From positions 7,130,001 to 7,194,000 of the forward strand of contig NZ_CP117883.1 of NCBI RefSeq assembly GCF_028736215.1: a stretch of DNA of 64,000 nucleotides, in the 5' to 3' direction. The notes under the pieces are model-generated. The model made no database searches, was not told the DNA's origin, and saw only the letters and a list, made by a program, of their open reading frames with translations. This document shows positions 55,480 through 64,000 of the stretch, piece after piece; the stretch's first letter is position 1; each line of letters opens with the position of its first letter. A program made the translations under genes and the position numbers. This DNA is from Mucilaginibacter sp. KACC 22773 (GTDB taxonomy: Bacteria; Bacteroidota; Bacteroidia; Sphingobacteriales; Sphingobacteriaceae).

Positions 55480-58400
55480 ATGCCCATGTACCAATCTCCA
55501 TTTAATAAACAATTTGCCCCGGCTTTATTGATCGTTGCGTTTGTTTTTAGTTATAAAATAAGCTCAGGCTTTCAGCAGCAGCCGGATAATGGCCTTTCGA
55601 AATCAGATACTGCCTCAGTTCCAAAAGAGATAGAAGACCCCGAAAATATTGGCATCAACAAAGAGGCAAGCCATGCCACGCTTATGCCCTATGGTTCATT
55701 AAAAGAGGCATTGGCTGCAAACAGGCATGCATCTTCTTTTAGCCGCAGCCTGAACGGTTTGTGGAAATTTAACTGGGTTGACTGGCCACAAAAACGTCCT
55801 GTCGATTTTTATAAACCAGGCTACGATGTATCCGGCTGGAAAGACATCAAAGTACCATCAAACTGGCAGGTAGAGGGGTACGGTACACCTTACTACAGCA
55901 ACTATACCTATATCTTCCAAAAAGATTTTCCTAGAGTGATGAGCACTCCGCCTGTAAAATATACTGCCTACAAAGAAAGGAACCCGGTAGGCAGCTACCG
56001 CCGTGATTTTACTGTGCCCGCTGAATGGAACGGCCGCCGTATTTTTATAACCTTCGATGGCGTTGATGCCGGTTTCTTTATTTGGGTAAACGGCAAAAAA
56101 GTGGGCTATAGTGTAAACAGCCGTAACGCCGCCGAATTTGATCTGACTAAATACGTTAAACCAGGGAAAAATACTTTAGCTGTTGAAGTTTACCGCTTTA
56201 CTACAGGGAGTTACCTTGAAGATCAGGATATGTGGCGTTTAAGCGGTATATTCAGGAATGTAACGCTGTGGAGCAGTCCGCAGGAACATATCAGGGATTA
56301 TTTTGTAAAAACCAATCTTGATAAACAATATAAAGATGCCGATGTACTGGTATCGGCCAAAATAAAAAACTACGGAACTGCGCCGGTTAAAGCTCGTTTA
56401 TTGGACGTTGCTTTATACAACGGTACCGTGGCTGTACCGGGCGCAATCGCCAAAAAAACTATCCCGGCTTTAAAGCCCGGTGAGGAAGTAACGGTTGAAG
56501 CCAGTTTCCATGTAAACAACCCGCAAAAATGGACCGCCGAAACGCCAAAGCTTTACACTACCGTTGTGAAAATAAATGACGGCGTTAACACCGTAGAAAC
56601 CATGTCGTCACGTACCGGTTTCAGGAATATTGAAATCAGGGGCCGCTTGTTCCTGGTTAACGGAGTGCCAATTAAACTAAAGGGGGTAAATCGTCATGAA
56701 AACTGGCCGAATGATGGCCATGCGGTTACCGAGGAGCAAATGATAAGGGATATTGTGCTCATTAAACAAGCCAATTGTAACCACGTGCGCACCTGCCACT
56801 ATTCTGACGACCCAAGTTGGTATGAATTGTGCGATCAGTACGGAATTTACCTTGTTGCCGAGGCCAATTTGGAAAGTCATGGTGCATGGGATGAATTTAA
56901 TGAGGAGCCCAGGATAAAAGCCGCACTGATTGATAGGAACGTTGCCAATGTAGAGAATTTCAAAAACCATCCTTCGGTTATTATCTGGTCGTTAGGTAAC
57001 GAATGCGGTAGCGGCGGCTCAAATTTCAGGGCGATACTGAAAGTGATCAAAGGCATTGACGACACGCGTCCAACGCACTACCAGGGTTTTGGTATTGGTA
57101 AAAATAACCCTGCCGATATGGACAGCGAAATGTATACCGATGTGGAGAACCTGGAAAAGCACGCAAATGATCAAACCTTAACCAAGCCATTTTACTTGTG
57201 CGAGTATGCGCATGCTATGTTCAATTCTATGGGTTCAGTTGATATTTATAACGATTTGTTTGACAAATATCCGCAATTGTTAGGGGGCGCTATTTGGGAA
57301 TGGCAGGATCAGGGTATCTACAACAACCGGGACCCGAAGCACCCAATTACTGCTTTTGGAGGAGGTTTTGGCGAATACCCGAATGATCAGTATTTTATAC
57401 ATAAAGGCGTTGTGTTTTCGGATAGATCATTAAAACCGCACTATCCCGAGTTAAAACATGCGTACCAGTGGATCAGCATTCATCCGAAAGATCTGAAGAA
57501 CGGTTTGGTTACCATTAAAAACCGCTACCAGTTTATTAACCTGAACGGCTTAACCGCCAAATGGGAAGTAACTGAAAATGGTACAATTGTATCGTTGGGC
57601 CATTTAGCGCTTAAGGAGATTAAGCCGGGTGAAGAGCTTGATGTAAAGGTTCCCTATAATGTTACACCTAAACCCGGAGCAGAATATTTCCTGAGGGTTT
57701 CGTTTAGCCTGACTACCGATAAAATGTGGGCAAAAAAGGGATTTGAGGTTGCGGCACAGCAATTGGAACTACCTATAGGTATCCCGGCTGTTAAAACACA
57801 ACCTGCAACAGGTAAACTAACTTTATCAGATGCCGGTAATAATATCAGGTTAAAAGGTGATGGTTTTAGCCTGGAGTTTGATAAGGAAAAAGGCACTTTT
57901 TCGAAGATGGAGAAAGACGGCGAAAATGTTTTACAGGATAACGGCGGCCCTATGTTGCACCTGTGGCGTGCGCCTCACCGTAAGGACGATATGTGGGCTT
58001 ATGACGATTGGGTTAAATATGGCCTGAAAGAGATCAGCTGGAAAACTGACCTGGTAAAAGTTACCCGGCTTTCTGCCGGCCAGGTTGAAATAAAGGTAAA
58101 CCTTACGGGAACAGGTAAACATGATTTTATTGTTCGTCACCAGGTAACCTATACTATAAATGGTATCGGCATAATTAAAGCTGACAACAACGTGAGCTTT
58201 AATGCCGACCCTAAATTGGTGCTGGCCAGGTTGGGTGTGCGTTTTTTCCTGAAACAAAACCTGGATCGATTTGAATATTTTGGCCGCGGCCCAATGGAAA
58301 ACTATGCCGACAGGAAGAGTGGGTTTGATGTTGGCCATTACTTAAGTACCATAACGCAGCAGCAAACCCCATATGAAAAACCGATGGATTGTGGCAACCA

Positions 58401-58689
58401 TGAAGATGTAAGGTGGGCTAATGTGAGCACTGCTAAAGGTACCGGAATAGCCGTTAAACAAACCGGTGAGTTGTCCCAGGTAACCGCACTGCCATACAGT
58501 GATGAAGAAATGACAGACGTGGAGTACAAGATAGATTTGCCAAAAAGCAAAGGCACAGTACTATGCGTAAGTCATAAAACGTTGGGCGTTGGCTCATATG
58601 GCTGTGGTCCACGTCCGCTGGAACAGTACAGGGTATATGCAAAAGATTCCAGCTTTAGCTACCAAATTCAGTTATTCAGTAAAAAATAA
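55480..58689 (+). CDS. GH2 family beta-galactosidase-like glycoside hydrolase
   Basis: 1069 residues with an N-terminal membrane/signal segment (FAPALLIVAFVFSYKISSGF). Glycoside hydrolase family 2 of the LacZ type: N-terminal jelly roll (LNGLWKFNWVDWPQKRPVDF, VPSNWQVEGYGTPYYSNYTY), Ig-like domain, TIM barrel (LKGVNRHENWPNDGHAVTEE), domain 4 and C-terminal Bgal_small domain (RFEYFGRGPMENYADRK). Acid/base Glu508 lies in SLGNECGSGG and nucleophile Glu575 in YLCEYAHAM, the expected retaining pair. It probably removes beta-linked galactose, or possibly another beta-sugar, from a decorated mannan. It is adjacent to the HTCS gene and ends in a terminator. Confidence 0.94.
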   Translation: MPMYQSPFNKQFAPALLIVAFVFSYKISSGFQQQPDNGLSKSDTASVPKEIEDPENIGINKEASHATLMPYGSLKEALAANRHASSFSRSLNGLWKFNWVDWPQKRPVDFYKPGYDVSGWKDIKVPSNWQVEGYGTPYYSNYTYIFQKDFPRVMSTPPVKYTAYKERNPVGSYRRDFTVPAEWNGRRIFITFDGVDAGFFIWVNGKKVGYSVNSRNAAEFDLTKYVKPGKNTLAVEVYRFTTGSYLEDQDMWRLSGIFRNVTLWSSPQEHIRDYFVKTNLDKQYKDADVLVSAKIKNYGTAPVKARLLDVALYNGTVAVPGAIAKKTIPALKPGEEVTVEASFHVNNPQKWTAETPKLYTTVVKINDGVNTVETMSSRTGFRNIEIRGRLFLVNGVPIKLKGVNRHENWPNDGHAVTEEQMIRDIVLIKQANCNHVRTCHYSDDPSWYELCDQYGIYLVAEANLESHGAWDEFNEEPRIKAALIDRNVANVENFKNHPSVIIWSLGNECGSGGSNFRAILKVIKGIDDTRPTHYQGFGIGKNNPADMDSEMYTDVENLEKHANDQTLTKPFYLCEYAHAMFNSMGSVDIYNDLFDKYPQLLGGAIWEWQDQGIYNNRDPKHPITAFGGGFGEYPNDQYFIHKGVVFSDRSLKPHYPELKHAYQWISIHPKDLKNGLVTIKNRYQFINLNGLTAKWEVTENGTIVSLGHLALKEIKPGEELDVKVPYNVTPKPGAEYFLRVSFSLTTDKMWAKKGFEVAAQQLELPIGIPAVKTQPATGKLTLSDAGNNIRLKGDGFSLEFDKEKGTFSKMEKDGENVLQDNGGPMLHLWRAPHRKDDMWAYDDWVKYGLKEISWKTDLVKVTRLSAGQVEIKVNLTGTGKHDFIVRHQVTYTINGIGIIKADNNVSFNADPKLVLARLGVRFFLKQNLDRFEYFGRGPMENYADRKSGFDVGHYLSTITQQQTPYEKPMDCGNHEDVRWANVSTAKGTGIAVKQTGELSQVTALPYSDEEMTDVEYKIDLPKSKGTVLCVSHKTLGVGSYGCGPRPLEQYRVYAKDSSFSYQIQLFSKK

Positions 58690-58720
58690 GATGCTGATTA
58701 AATAGTTTACAGTAACGCAA

Positions 58721-58756
58721 AAGCGGGGAGCAGATATCATCATTTGCTCCCCGCTT
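58721..58756 (+). terminator. Terminator after GH2
   Basis: The perfect 12-bp stem aagcggggagca / tgctccccgctt has a 12-base loop. It begins 32 bases after the stop codon. The T-run is short. Confidence 0.75.
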
Positions 58757-59127
58757 TGCTACAGGTGCTATCAAGGGCCTTCGCAGTGCTATTAACTTAA
58801 CGTGAGTTGAAGTATGTGACATAAAAACCTATTACGGTGGAGAACGGGCCTGCTGACTTTAGGAAAAAGGTTTAAAACATATAACGTCGATGGCTTATTG
58901 GGGAATACAATATCGCAAGTCGGTATTCGGCAAATAACATATCCCGTCTTCTGTTATTGCGCAGTCAGATATTTATGGAATAACCCGGTTGATGCGCTTG
59001 CTATTGACAAGATCATTAACTGGTATGTGGAAAAGCCCGGTTGAAGCGAGTTTATTAATTTTTACTTTTGAAGTATCCGGCGTGTTTTTGACTACAATGT
59101 TGTTTAGCAAACCATAATGCAACCAGA
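58757..59127. other. Gene-free stretch upstream of the AraC regulator
   Basis: About 370 bases. A plus-strand frame without ATG is open for about 70 codons and ends at 59044 with protein-like residues (WNNPVDALAIDKIINWYVEK). There is no start codon context and no family match, so it is at best a gene scrap. The AraC promoter should lie near 59050-59120. Confidence 0.3.
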
Positions 59128-60117
59128 ATGATCTTCAGTTTCTCTGCCACACCTGATTTTGATTTTATGACGCATTTCGCCCATCACCTTGGGGTCGCAA
59201 TGGAAAACAATCTGTTACGTATACCCGAAAAATTAGGGGAGGGTTATATTCGCAAACTAACTTTCGGACCAGACTTTAAGGTTACCTTGCACCGTTATAC
59301 TCTCCGGGAGGACCTTGTTATCAAGCGTAACTCATCCGGTATGGGGAACGAACTGATCACCATATTTTTTTATAGTAACGAAGACTCGCTCGAAATCTCC
59401 TTTAACAACGATCAGCAGGTACGCTTCTCTGAACGGGAAGACGCGGCCATTCAGGTAACCTCTAATGACCTGAGTTCGGCCATTCGCTTTCCAGCCGGAC
59501 ACTCTGTTCATTATGTGGTTATTGCTATTAAACCAGTTTACTTGAAAGCGCTTTTAGGGTTGACTAAACAAAACGCTACCCTGAAAACCATCACCACCAG
59601 CGGTAGTTCTTTCCTGTACTTTGAAAGCATGACTGCGGAAACGAAGATCCTGTTAAAACATATGGCGGCGGTTAATACGCAGGATGACCTGAGCCATTTT
59701 TATATGCAGATTAAGGTGCAGGAATTAATTTACCTGCTTTTTCGGCAATTGGTTTTGCGTGAAAGCACGGCTGCCCATTACAGCATTAATAGTGCGGACG
59801 CAGAAAGACTATTACATATCCGGAACGAGATACTTTACGACTTGAGCGTACCTCCCGTTCTTAGCGAACTGGCACAAGTTGCCGCCATGAGCGAAACCAA
59901 ACTCAAACAACTTTTCAAACAAACCTTCGGCGATACCATCTACAATTATTACCAGCGTGCCCGGATGGAAGAAGCCGCCTTCCTGTTAAAGCAAGGTAAG
60001 CGTTCGGTTGCCGAAGTGGGCTATGAACTGGGCTTTTCCAACCTCAGCCATTTCAGCCGTTTGTTTGAAAAATGCCACGGCCTCACGCCTAAACGATTTT
60101 CCGCCCAGGCTAAATAA
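59128..60117 (+). CDS. AraC family transcriptional regulator
   Basis: 329 residues. An N-terminal effector-binding or oligomerisation part (1-215) without a recognisable cupin signature is followed by an AraC/XylS double helix-turn-helix (about 225-325): LSELAQVAAMSETKLKQLFK is the first, and VAEVGYELGFSNLSHFSRLF followed by LTPKRFSAQ is the second, with the usual G-F-S-N-x-S-H-F-S-R-x-F pattern. It probably controls the neighbouring ene-reductase and NmrA-like genes, which follow in the same direction 93 bases downstream. The effector is unknown; an electrophile or redox signal is inferred from the neighbours only. Confidence 0.9.
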   Translation: MIFSFSATPDFDFMTHFAHHLGVAMENNLLRIPEKLGEGYIRKLTFGPDFKVTLHRYTLREDLVIKRNSSGMGNELITIFFYSNEDSLEISFNNDQQVRFSEREDAAIQVTSNDLSSAIRFPAGHSVHYVVIAIKPVYLKALLGLTKQNATLKTITTSGSSFLYFESMTAETKILLKHMAAVNTQDDLSHFYMQIKVQELIYLLFRQLVLRESTAAHYSINSADAERLLHIRNEILYDLSVPPVLSELAQVAAMSETKLKQLFKQTFGDTIYNYYQRARMEEAAFLLKQGKRSVAEVGYELGFSNLSHFSRLFEKCHGLTPKRFSAQAK

Positions 60118-60210
60118 CTTTGCCGGATTGGACTGATTTTGTGTCTTTTTGCGCTATTATTAGCTATTGAATAGGTTCAATTTTGCTGTGTAAACAACAA
60201 ACACCGCAAA

Positions 60211-61275
60211 ATGAAAAAGTTATTCATGCCTTACAACAAAGGCGTACTTCAATTAAAGAACCATGTGGTAATGGCTCCCATGACCAGGAGCCGGGCTATT
60301 AATAATGTTCCCAATGCGATGATTGCCGCTTATTACAAACAGCGTTCAGGCGCTGGGCTGATTATTACCGAAGGTACCTCGCCAAGCCCCGAAGGTTTGG
60401 GTTATCCGCGCATTCCCGGCATTTTTACAGACGCCCAGGTGGAAGGCTGGAGGCAGGTTACCAACGCTGTACATGAAGCTGGCTCTAAGATATTTTTGCA
60501 ACTGATGCATACCGGAAGGATTGCCCATAACTCCAACCTGCCGGAAGGATATCAGGTGGTTGGTTTGTCGGACGTCAAAGCGGCTGGCGAAATTTACACC
60601 GAGACGGGGATGCACGAATATTCGGCCCCTTCAGCACTTAATGCAGAAGGCATAGTCCGCATTGTAGCAGACCATATTAAAGCTGCCGGGAACGCCATAG
60701 CTGCAGGCTTTGACGGCATAGAACTGCATGGTGCTCACGGGTACCTGCTGGAACAATCTTTAAACCCGCATATCAATAACCGAACAGATATCTACGGCGG
60801 ATCTATTGAAAACCGCAGCCGCCTGGTACTGGAAATTGTACAAAAAATTGCGGCATCTATCGGTGCCGATAAGGTGGGCTTGCGCATTTCGCCCTTTTTA
60901 ACATCGAACGATATGCCGGCTTATGACGAGGCTGAAGTACATCAAACTTATGTTTACCTGGTGGGTGAGCTGAATCGATCAGGCATTGCCTACCTCCATA
61001 TTTCCAATAATCCGGGCATCACCGAAAAAACCCATCGGAGCATCCGCGGGGCTTTTGACAATACCATCATTTATTGTAATGGCTTTACGGCAGAAACGGC
61101 CGAAGCGAAATTACAGGACGGCACGGCAGATCTGGTCGCCTTCGTCAGAAGCTTTTTGGCCAACCCCGACTTCATGAGGAGGATTGAAAAAAACGCCTCC
61201 CTAAATGAGCCGGATTATAATACCCTTTATACGCCCGGTGAACAGGGTTACACCGATTATCCCGTATTAGACTAA
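60211..61275 (+). CDS. Old Yellow Enzyme family alkene reductase
   Basis: 354 residues, an FMN-dependent TIM-barrel enoate reductase that reduces activated C=C bonds with NAD(P)H. Landmarks: VVMAPMTRSRAINNVPNAMI at the start, IFLQLMHTGRIAHNSNLPEG, HGAHGYLLEQSLNPHINNRT with the substrate-binding His pair (classic members have His-Asn or His-His here), YGGSIENRSRLVLEIV, and ADLVAFVRSFLANPDFMRRI near the phosphate-binding end. The length is typical of OYE class I/NemA-like enzymes. It detoxifies electrophiles such as unsaturated aldehydes, maleimides or nitro-esters. It starts 93 bases after the AraC gene and 24 bases before the NmrA-like gene, so an operon is likely. Confidence 0.93.
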   Translation: MKKLFMPYNKGVLQLKNHVVMAPMTRSRAINNVPNAMIAAYYKQRSGAGLIITEGTSPSPEGLGYPRIPGIFTDAQVEGWRQVTNAVHEAGSKIFLQLMHTGRIAHNSNLPEGYQVVGLSDVKAAGEIYTETGMHEYSAPSALNAEGIVRIVADHIKAAGNAIAAGFDGIELHGAHGYLLEQSLNPHINNRTDIYGGSIENRSRLVLEIVQKIAASIGADKVGLRISPFLTSNDMPAYDEAEVHQTYVYLVGELNRSGIAYLHISNNPGITEKTHRSIRGAFDNTIIYCNGFTAETAEAKLQDGTADLVAFVRSFLANPDFMRRIEKNASLNEPDYNTLYTPGEQGYTDYPVLD

Positions 61276-61299
61276 TTATTTACCACAAAACACACAATC

Positions 61300-62187
61300 A
61301 TGAAAATTACAACAACAGGCTCATTAGGTAATGTAGCCAAACCATTAGTGAAAAAGCTGGTAGCAGCCGGACATGAAGTAACCGTTATCAGCACGAAAGA
61401 AGATCGCAAAAATGAAATCGAGGAGTTAGGTGCTAAGGCAGCAATCGGCTCGATCAGCGATGTTACTTTCCTAACCGAAGCTTTTAATGGGGCAGATGCG
61501 GTTTATACCATGATGCCACCATCAATGGGAGCAATAAATATGATCCGGAATATCGCAGATGCTGGGCACGCTAATGCGCAAGCGATTAAGGCCGCAAGTG
61601 TACCGCGCGTGGTAATGCTAAGTAGTGTTGGCGCTGACGCGCCTGAAGGAACAGGCCCGGTAAAGGGGGTGCACCGCGTAGAGCAGATATTAAGTCAATT
61701 AAACGGAGTGAACATAACCGTGCTAAGATCGGGCTTTTTCTTGGTTAACTTTTTCAGAGACATCCCGCTGATCAAGAACAGGGGCATCTTTGGTAACAAT
61801 TACAGCGGTGACGATGAATTGGCACTCACACATTCTGATGATCTTTCTTCTGCTATAGCCGACGAGTTGCAGACGAAAGGAAATGGTTTTGAGGTAAAAT
61901 ATGTCGTGAGCGATATCTCTACAGGCAATAAGATCGCAACCCTGTTTGGCAAGGCGATAGGCAAACCGGAGCTGACCTGGACCGAGATCCCGGATGAACA
62001 ATTAAAACAAGGGATGTTATCCGGAGGCCTGCCCCCTGAATTAGCCGGGCTTATTACCGAACTGGGCCAGGGGGTAAAAGCAGGTATTGTCATGAAGGAC
62101 TTTTTTGAAAAAGGAAGACAAGTAACAGGGAAGATTAAACAGGAACAATTTGCCGAAGAATTCAAAAGCCGGTACGAGCAGGCTTGA
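61300..62187 (+). CDS. NmrA-like NAD(P)-binding protein
   Basis: 295 residues, an atypical short-chain dehydrogenase of the NmrA/SDR group. It opens with a Rossmann start (MKITTTGSLGNVAKPLVKKL) in which the usual GxxGxxG is degenerate, and has TVISTKEDRKNEIEELGAKA, VVMLSSVGADAP and VLRSGFFLVNFF, positions where classical SDRs carry the catalytic Tyr/Lys. The Tyr-x-x-x-Lys pair is not obvious, as in NmrA-type regulators and some NAD(P)H-quinone reductase-like relatives. It binds a dinucleotide and may act as a redox sensor or reductase. It is co-oriented with the OYE gene, 24 bases apart. Confidence 0.85.
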   Translation: MKITTTGSLGNVAKPLVKKLVAAGHEVTVISTKEDRKNEIEELGAKAAIGSISDVTFLTEAFNGADAVYTMMPPSMGAINMIRNIADAGHANAQAIKAASVPRVVMLSSVGADAPEGTGPVKGVHRVEQILSQLNGVNITVLRSGFFLVNFFRDIPLIKNRGIFGNNYSGDDELALTHSDDLSSAIADELQTKGNGFEVKYVVSDISTGNKIATLFGKAIGKPELTWTEIPDEQLKQGMLSGGLPPELAGLITELGQGVKAGIVMKDFFEKGRQVTGKIKQEQFAEEFKSRYEQA

Positions 62188-62458
62188 AAGCTCCGCAAGC
62201 GGGATTGCACACCAGGTGGCGTCCCGCTTATTGATTCTAAAACGTTTTGGAATAACCAAATACCACCGACATGAAAAACAACTAAGGGATCTAAAAAGCG
62301 GCGAGGGAAGCTGGGGTAATAATGGACGCGTTTTTGCGGTTTTGGCAAGCGATAGTGACAGGAGTCACTTTTTAATAACAAAACGGTCATTTTTAAACCA
62401 AGGTGCCAACCTTAGTTTTGATGCTGTTAATCACTTCATATAGTTACAAATAAAAATT

Positions 62459-62911
62459 ATGTTGGGAGCACTTACAGACTTACAGATAGAAAGCTTGCTG
62501 AAACAGCAGGTTACCGGCCGTATCGCTTGTCATGCCGATGGAACGACTTATATCGTTCCGATAAATTATGTTTACAGCGCACCGTATATATACAGCCATT
62601 CTGCAAATGGTAAAAAGATTGAAATGATGCGAAAGAATCCTGAGGTGTGTTTTGAAGTTGACGACATACAGAACATCTTTAGTTGGAAAAGCGTTGTTGC
62701 CTGGGGGCATTTTGAAGAAATAACCGATATGGACGAAAAGGCTCGCCTGATGCAGGGAATTATACATCGCATAATGCCCATGGCCAATCATCCTGCTAAT
62801 CATCCTTCGCATGGGATAACCGAAAACGACAGCGATGTGGGCGACAAAGTTGAACTTATTATTTATAAGATCAATCTTGATAAAAAAACCGGCCGGTTTG
62901 AAGGTAACTGA
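62459..62911 (+). CDS. Pyridoxamine 5'-phosphate oxidase-like flavoprotein
   Basis: 150 residues in the split-barrel FMN-binding fold of the PNPOx-like group. Seen: IESLLKQQVTGRIACHADGT, TYIVPINYVYSAPYIYSHSA, GKKIEMMRKNPEVCFEVDDI, WKSVVAWGHFEEI, where the basic and serine residues near the SHSANGKK segment bind the FMN phosphate. Proteins of this kind (nitroimidazole resistance/Pyridox_ox_2 type) reduce small substrates or F420/FMN-linked compounds. It does not share an operon with the NmrA gene (about 270 bases between), but the redox theme is the same. The true substrate is unknown. Confidence 0.85.
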   Translation: MLGALTDLQIESLLKQQVTGRIACHADGTTYIVPINYVYSAPYIYSHSANGKKIEMMRKNPEVCFEVDDIQNIFSWKSVVAWGHFEEITDMDEKARLMQGIIHRIMPMANHPANHPSHGITENDSDVGDKVELIIYKINLDKKTGRFEGN

Positions 62912-63032
62912 GGCCTGCTTAAATATGGCCTATATGATTGATGATCACAAGCAATTTTTAGGATGACCGGAATCATGTTTTCCGTGACAAGCGTTTGTGA
63001 TATTTACACTTGAAAATTATAACTCCTACGCT

Positions 63033-63860
63033 ATGAAAACGATTACCGTAATTAACGATGGTTCTCCATCAGCCGCCCATGCATCAAAACAGGCTTTCGC
63101 TATTGCCCGGGCGGTGCAAGCCAATATTTTAGTGGCCAATACCTATGAGGTTAATACAATGGTTTCCGCAAAAGTGCTGGCCGGGCACAGTATTCAACAA
63201 CCGTTGATTGCCGGAGATCGTTTAGCTCGAATGTTAAACGCGCTTAACCAGGAACCGGCAGACTACCATCCCGAAATATCAGCAATGGATATCGCCGATT
63301 TTGATGCTACACAATTGGCCGCTATGATAATCAAAAATGATATTTGGCTAATAGTGAGCGGAAGCGGTACTATGTTGCAAAATGGGCCGCGACAACCTTT
63401 ATTAAACCTCCAAAGCGTATTAAATAAAGTGCAGTGTCCGTTGCTAATAGTGCCCGAAAACTGGACATTAAAAAACATACAACATATAACTTATATGGCC
63501 GATTTACGGTATTGCCGCGCTGCCGTTGTAAAATACCTTGTTCAACTGGCCGAGCCTATGCAGGCCAGCGTAGCTGTAGCGCATTTGTCGGCCAAGGGAA
63601 TTCCGGATATCGAGGAAAGTTATGGACAGCAACTGTTTACCGAACGGGTTGGAAGCCATATACGTAGTTTCCCGGTTGCTTTTAACAACATTAAAGAAAA
63701 AGACATTAACAAGGCGCTTGATGTTATAATTAACGGAATGCATAACGATGTGCTGGTGCTTGTTAACCACCGTTATCATTTTAAAGAGATCATCGGGGAT
63801 TATTTGACCGAAGCGCTGCCGGGGCATATTACAATACCATTGCTGATATTTCCGTATTAA
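63033..63860 (+). CDS. Universal stress protein, tandem UspA domains
   Basis: About 275 residues made of two Usp domains in tandem. The first begins MKTITVINDGSPSAAHASKQ and runs to about 140, with a typical VQCPLLIVPENW end. The second begins IQHITYMADLRYCRAAVVKY and ends HITIPLLIFPY. The glycine-rich ATP loop of classical UspA (GxxG-9x-G-S/T) is only partial (IVSGSGTMLQNGPR), so ATP binding is uncertain. Usp proteins accumulate in starvation and stress. ATG 63033 is preferred over a GTG at 62997, which would place an unrelated segment before the canonical start. Confidence 0.85.
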   Translation: MKTITVINDGSPSAAHASKQAFAIARAVQANILVANTYEVNTMVSAKVLAGHSIQQPLIAGDRLARMLNALNQEPADYHPEISAMDIADFDATQLAAMIIKNDIWLIVSGSGTMLQNGPRQPLLNLQSVLNKVQCPLLIVPENWTLKNIQHITYMADLRYCRAAVVKYLVQLAEPMQASVAVAHLSAKGIPDIEESYGQQLFTERVGSHIRSFPVAFNNIKEKDINKALDVIINGMHNDVLVLVNHRYHFKEIIGDYLTEALPGHITIPLLIFPY

Positions 63861-63911
63861 CCAAAGCCAGGGGAATCACAAATGGTTTTGCCTTCAGGAT
63901 TAAATAAAAAA

Positions 63912-63946
63912 GGTATTGCTTTAAGCAATACCCCGTTATTTTTTTT
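63912..63946. terminator. Terminator between universal stress gene and a convergent gene
   Basis: Stem ggtattgc / gcaatacc with a 5-base loop, then a T-run (63938-63946). The A-run upstream (63905-63911) lets it also act on the opposite strand. Confidence 0.8.
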
Positions 63947-63966
63947 AAATCAATGCAGGCAAGTAT

Positions 63967-64000
63967 TTAAAACGCTGCTTTGATCTTATCTTTTGTAACA
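63967..64000 (-). CDS. Possible 3' end of a gene running off the window
   Basis: The minus-strand frame ends VTKDKIKAAF at a taa codon (63967-63969), just inside a terminator. The small charged tail is protein-like, and the bidirectional terminator suggests a convergent neighbour. Only eleven codons are visible, so the call is weak and no family can be given. Confidence 0.3.
   Translation of the reverse strand, partial: VTKDKIKAAF

Noticed and set aside
62150..62443. 97-codon plus-strand frame between the NmrA-like and PNPOx genes
   Set aside because: It starts inside the NmrA-like gene in another frame and has no protein-like features.
1..64000. CRISPR array, rRNA genes, intact insertion sequences or plasmid/phage replication genes
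   Set aside because: No regularly spaced identical repeats, no rRNA-like stretches, and no transposase, terminase, capsid or replication initiator motifs were seen on either strand.

Overview
The window comes from a Bacteroidota chromosome, most likely family Sphingobacteriaceae (Mucilaginibacter/Pedobacter-like). I infer this from SusC/SusD and STN-type TonB receptors, an ECF sigma/FecR pair, a hybrid two-component regulator with periplasmic propeller repeats, a type IX secretion sorting domain, DUF4249 lipoproteins, and two promoters that match TTG-N19-TAnnTTTG exactly. No database search was possible, so family names rest on motifs and domain order read from the translations.

Layout. (1) 1-8.2 kb: mixed housekeeping genes: the end of an NtrY-like histidine kinase, a DinB/YfiT-type protein, an FAD oxidoreductase, a GNAT acetyltransferase, an S9 peptidase and a small lipoprotein, with two inverted-repeat elements between genes. 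(2) 8.2-13.2 kb: the rimP-nusA-infB translation/transcription operon, with a promoter followed at once by a strong hairpin in its leader. (3) 13.2-22.9 kb: a GC-rich odd intergenic island, then a TonB-receptor locus without SusD: small lipoprotein, secreted unknown, STN-TonB receptor, a decayed DUF4249 copy, two intact DUF4249 lipoproteins and an MG2/plug-like protein. (4) 23.0-38.3 kb: tRNA-Asp followed by a tyrosine recombinase and accessory cargo: a 231-residue lipoprotein, a 2438-residue type IX-secreted mosaic protein, a hipBA toxin-antitoxin pair, and then several kilobases of gene debris (integrase scrap, frameshifted XRE regulator, a headless and tailless RHS gene, a C-terminal stub). 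(5) 38.3-58.7 kb: a polysaccharide utilization locus: GH92, ECF sigma, FecR, SusC, SusD, DUF1735/discoidin lipoprotein, a GH76 gene broken by a frameshift, a hybrid two-component regulator and GH2. GH92 plus GH76 points to alpha-mannan; the GH2 suggests a galactose- or other beta-linked decoration. (6) 59.1-64 kb: AraC regulator, Old Yellow Enzyme reductase, NmrA-like reductase, PNPOx-like flavoprotein and universal stress protein, which together look like a redox/electrophile stress neighbourhood.

How it fits together. In the PUL, the STN domain of SusC and the FecR protein can signal to the ECF sigma factor, while the hybrid regulator senses a breakdown product in the periplasm. SusCD bind and import oligosaccharide, and GH76, GH92 and GH2 trim it. 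The DUF4249 locus has the same logic (receptor plus surface lipoproteins) but without a known ligand, and is the best candidate here for an undescribed uptake system. The 23-38 kb stretch behaves like a mobile island built up by repeated insertion and decay; its right boundary could not be fixed.
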